From UBA1858 sp045106935 (GTDB lineage: Bacteria; Pseudomonadota; Gammaproteobacteria; UBA4575), in NCBI GenBank assembly GCA_045106935.1, contig JBGCFN010000012.1, forward strand, positions 1-50,905: a stretch of DNA of 50,905 bases, given 5' to 3'. Shown piece after piece: positions 49,771 to 50,905 of the stretch; the stretch's first letter is position 1; the number at the start of each line of letters is the position of its first letter. The notes under the pieces were generated by a model that ran no database searches, had not been told where the DNA came from, and saw nothing but the letters and a program-made list of their open reading frames with translations. The position numbers and the translations under genes are program-made.

Positions 49771-50905
49771 AAATAGCAATTATCGGTGGTGGTATTTCTG
49801 GTTTAACCGCCGCTTACAAGTTACACCAAAAACATGATATCAGTGTATTCGAGAAGAACAGCTATGCAGGCGGCCATTCAAACACAATTAATGTTCAAGA
49901 TGATGATCGCAAAATTGCCATTGATACTGGCTTTATCGTCCTCAACAACTGGACTTATCCAAATTTCGAAAACTTACTAAATAGACTAAAAGTAAAAACA
50001 GACGACTCTGAAATGAGCTTTTCAGTGAAATGTCAGCGCAGCAAATTTGAATGGTGTGGCAAAGGCATTCAAGGTTTAGCGCTCAACAAAAATAATTGGT
50101 ATCGCGCCAAATCATATCAAATATTATTTGATTTTTTACGCTTCAATAAATTAGCTAAAATTTTAATCTCAGATAATAACTGTCAACTGACATTAGGTGA
50201 ATTCTTAAACCATCATAAGTTCAGCCAAACTTTCATCAATTATTACATATTACCCATGGGGGCTGCTATTTGGTCCTCATCAACTGAAGATATTAACAAT
50301 TACCCAGCACATAGCTTCTTAATGTTCTTCAACAACCATGGTTTACTCAATGTCAAAAATAGACCCCAATGGAAAACTATTAGTGGCGGCTCGCGACAGT
50401 ATGTAAGAGCACTCACTCAAACGTTTTCGAAAAAAATACAGTTAAACGCTCAAATATCTAGAGTTGAACGGAAAAATTCTAAAATCATCATTCATCATCA
50501 ATTCAAACCTAAAGAAATATTTGATCACGTAATATTTGCTTGCCATAGCGACCAAGCATTGGCCTTGCTTGCTAATCCCTCTGAAAATGAGCAACAAACC
50601 TTAAGCAATATACAATATCAAGACAATGAAGCTGTCCTTCACACAGACGAAAATCTCATGCCAGCCAACAAAAACTCATGGTCGTCTTGGAATTATTTGT
50701 TACCAACGGATATATCTAATAATGCCAAAGTCACTTATTACATGAACCGATTGCAGAATTTACAAACTCATAAAAATTTCTTCGTAACACTAAATTTGAC
50801 CGATTACATTGATCAAAAGAAAATAATACGGACAATCAAGTACCAACACCCAGTGTTTAATCAAGCAGCAATTGACGCACAAAAAAACTTTAAATTATTA
50901 AACGG
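49767..50905 (+). CDS. FAD-dependent oxidoreductase (amine-oxidase/desaturase-like), cut by the window end
   Basis: The first 379 residues are present; the gene continues beyond the right edge. The protein starts with MKIAIIGGGISGLTAAYKL, the FAD-binding GxGxxG fold. It then has VFEKNSYAGGHSNTI, the second FAD motif, IDTGFIVLNNWTYPNF, and WKTISGGSRQYVRAL. This order is that of NAD/FAD-binding proteins found next to cyclopropane-fatty-acid synthase-like and DUF1365 genes, which would lie just outside the window. Confidence 0.88.
   Translation, partial: MKIAIIGGGISGLTAAYKLHQKHDISVFEKNSYAGGHSNTINVQDDDRKIAIDTGFIVLNNWTYPNFENLLNRLKVKTDDSEMSFSVKCQRSKFEWCGKGIQGLALNKNNWYRAKSYQILFDFLRFNKLAKILISDNNCQLTLGEFLNHHKFSQTFINYYILPMGAAIWSSSTEDINNYPAHSFLMFFNNHGLLNVKNRPQWKTISGGSRQYVRALTQTFSKKIQLNAQISRVERKNSKIIIHHQFKPKEIFDHVIFACHSDQALALLANPSENEQQTLSNIQYQDNEAVLHTDENLMPANKNSWSSWNYLLPTDISNNAKVTYYMNRLQNLQTHKNFFVTLNLTDYIDQKKIIRTIKYQHPVFNQAAIDAQKNFKLLN

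Noticed and set aside
1..50905. CRISPR arrays, insertion sequences, prophage, integrons
   Set aside because: No regularly spaced repeats, transposase, integrase or phage structural proteins were found on either strand.

Overview
The window is a chromosomal segment of a moderately AT-rich gammaproteobacterium. The evidence is the gene neighbourhoods typical of that class: lolB-ispE-tRNA-Gln-prs-rplY-pth-ychF, hemA-prfA-prmC, gatCAB divergent from mreBCD, and slt, greB, rnd and pdxH. The proteins would suit a marine or sulfur-cycle lineage of the Thiotrichales type, but that placement is a guess. No insertion sequence, phage, CRISPR array or rRNA is visible; two tRNA genes are.

Layout. 1-138 is the end of a truncated gene, followed by about 500 bases with no convincing gene. 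643-7685 is a leftward housekeeping block: a TPR lipoprotein, lolB, ispE, tRNA-Gln, prs, rplY, pth and ychF, then tRNA-Met with its own promoter. 7847-11416 is the rightward hemA-prfA-prmC operon, ending in a DsrC/TusE-like gene with an unusual cysteine pattern. 11417-14562 is the most interesting accessory unit: behind a strong CRP-type site lies an operon of a TlpA-like thioredoxin, a tiny lipoprotein ending in GGGCGCN (DUF4266), a predicted outer-membrane barrel (DUF3570) with SGAS and SGAT motifs, and an ApbE-like flavin transferase. 14559-15954 is a nitric-oxide module: nsrR divergent from a truncated hemoglobin gene, with two NsrR-type operators between them, then a second globin. 15978-18950 holds small secreted or lipoprotein genes, an XRE regulator, a DsrE-family protein and a quinone reductase.

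19026-24854 carries gatC-gatA-gatB (leftward) and mreB-mreC-mreD (rightward); mreC appears to start at an ATA codon. 24921-32641 is mixed: a methyltransferase, an EamA transporter, an EHD-like dynamin GTPase, a ChaN-like protein, RNase D, IbaG, two small cytochromes c and an HExxH protein. 32734-45641 has metY, a YheT-type hydrolase, slt, greB, a TrmB-like methyltransferase divergent from oligopeptidase B across only 20 bp, pdxH and several small conserved proteins. 45662-50905 has a two-component system divergent from an operon of chalcone-isomerase-like, DUF3833, NTF2-like, SDR and FAD-dependent proteins, cut by the window end. That set resembles clusters tied elsewhere to membrane lipid modification under oxidative stress.

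All functional calls come from motif and family recognition by eye. No database search or structure prediction was run.
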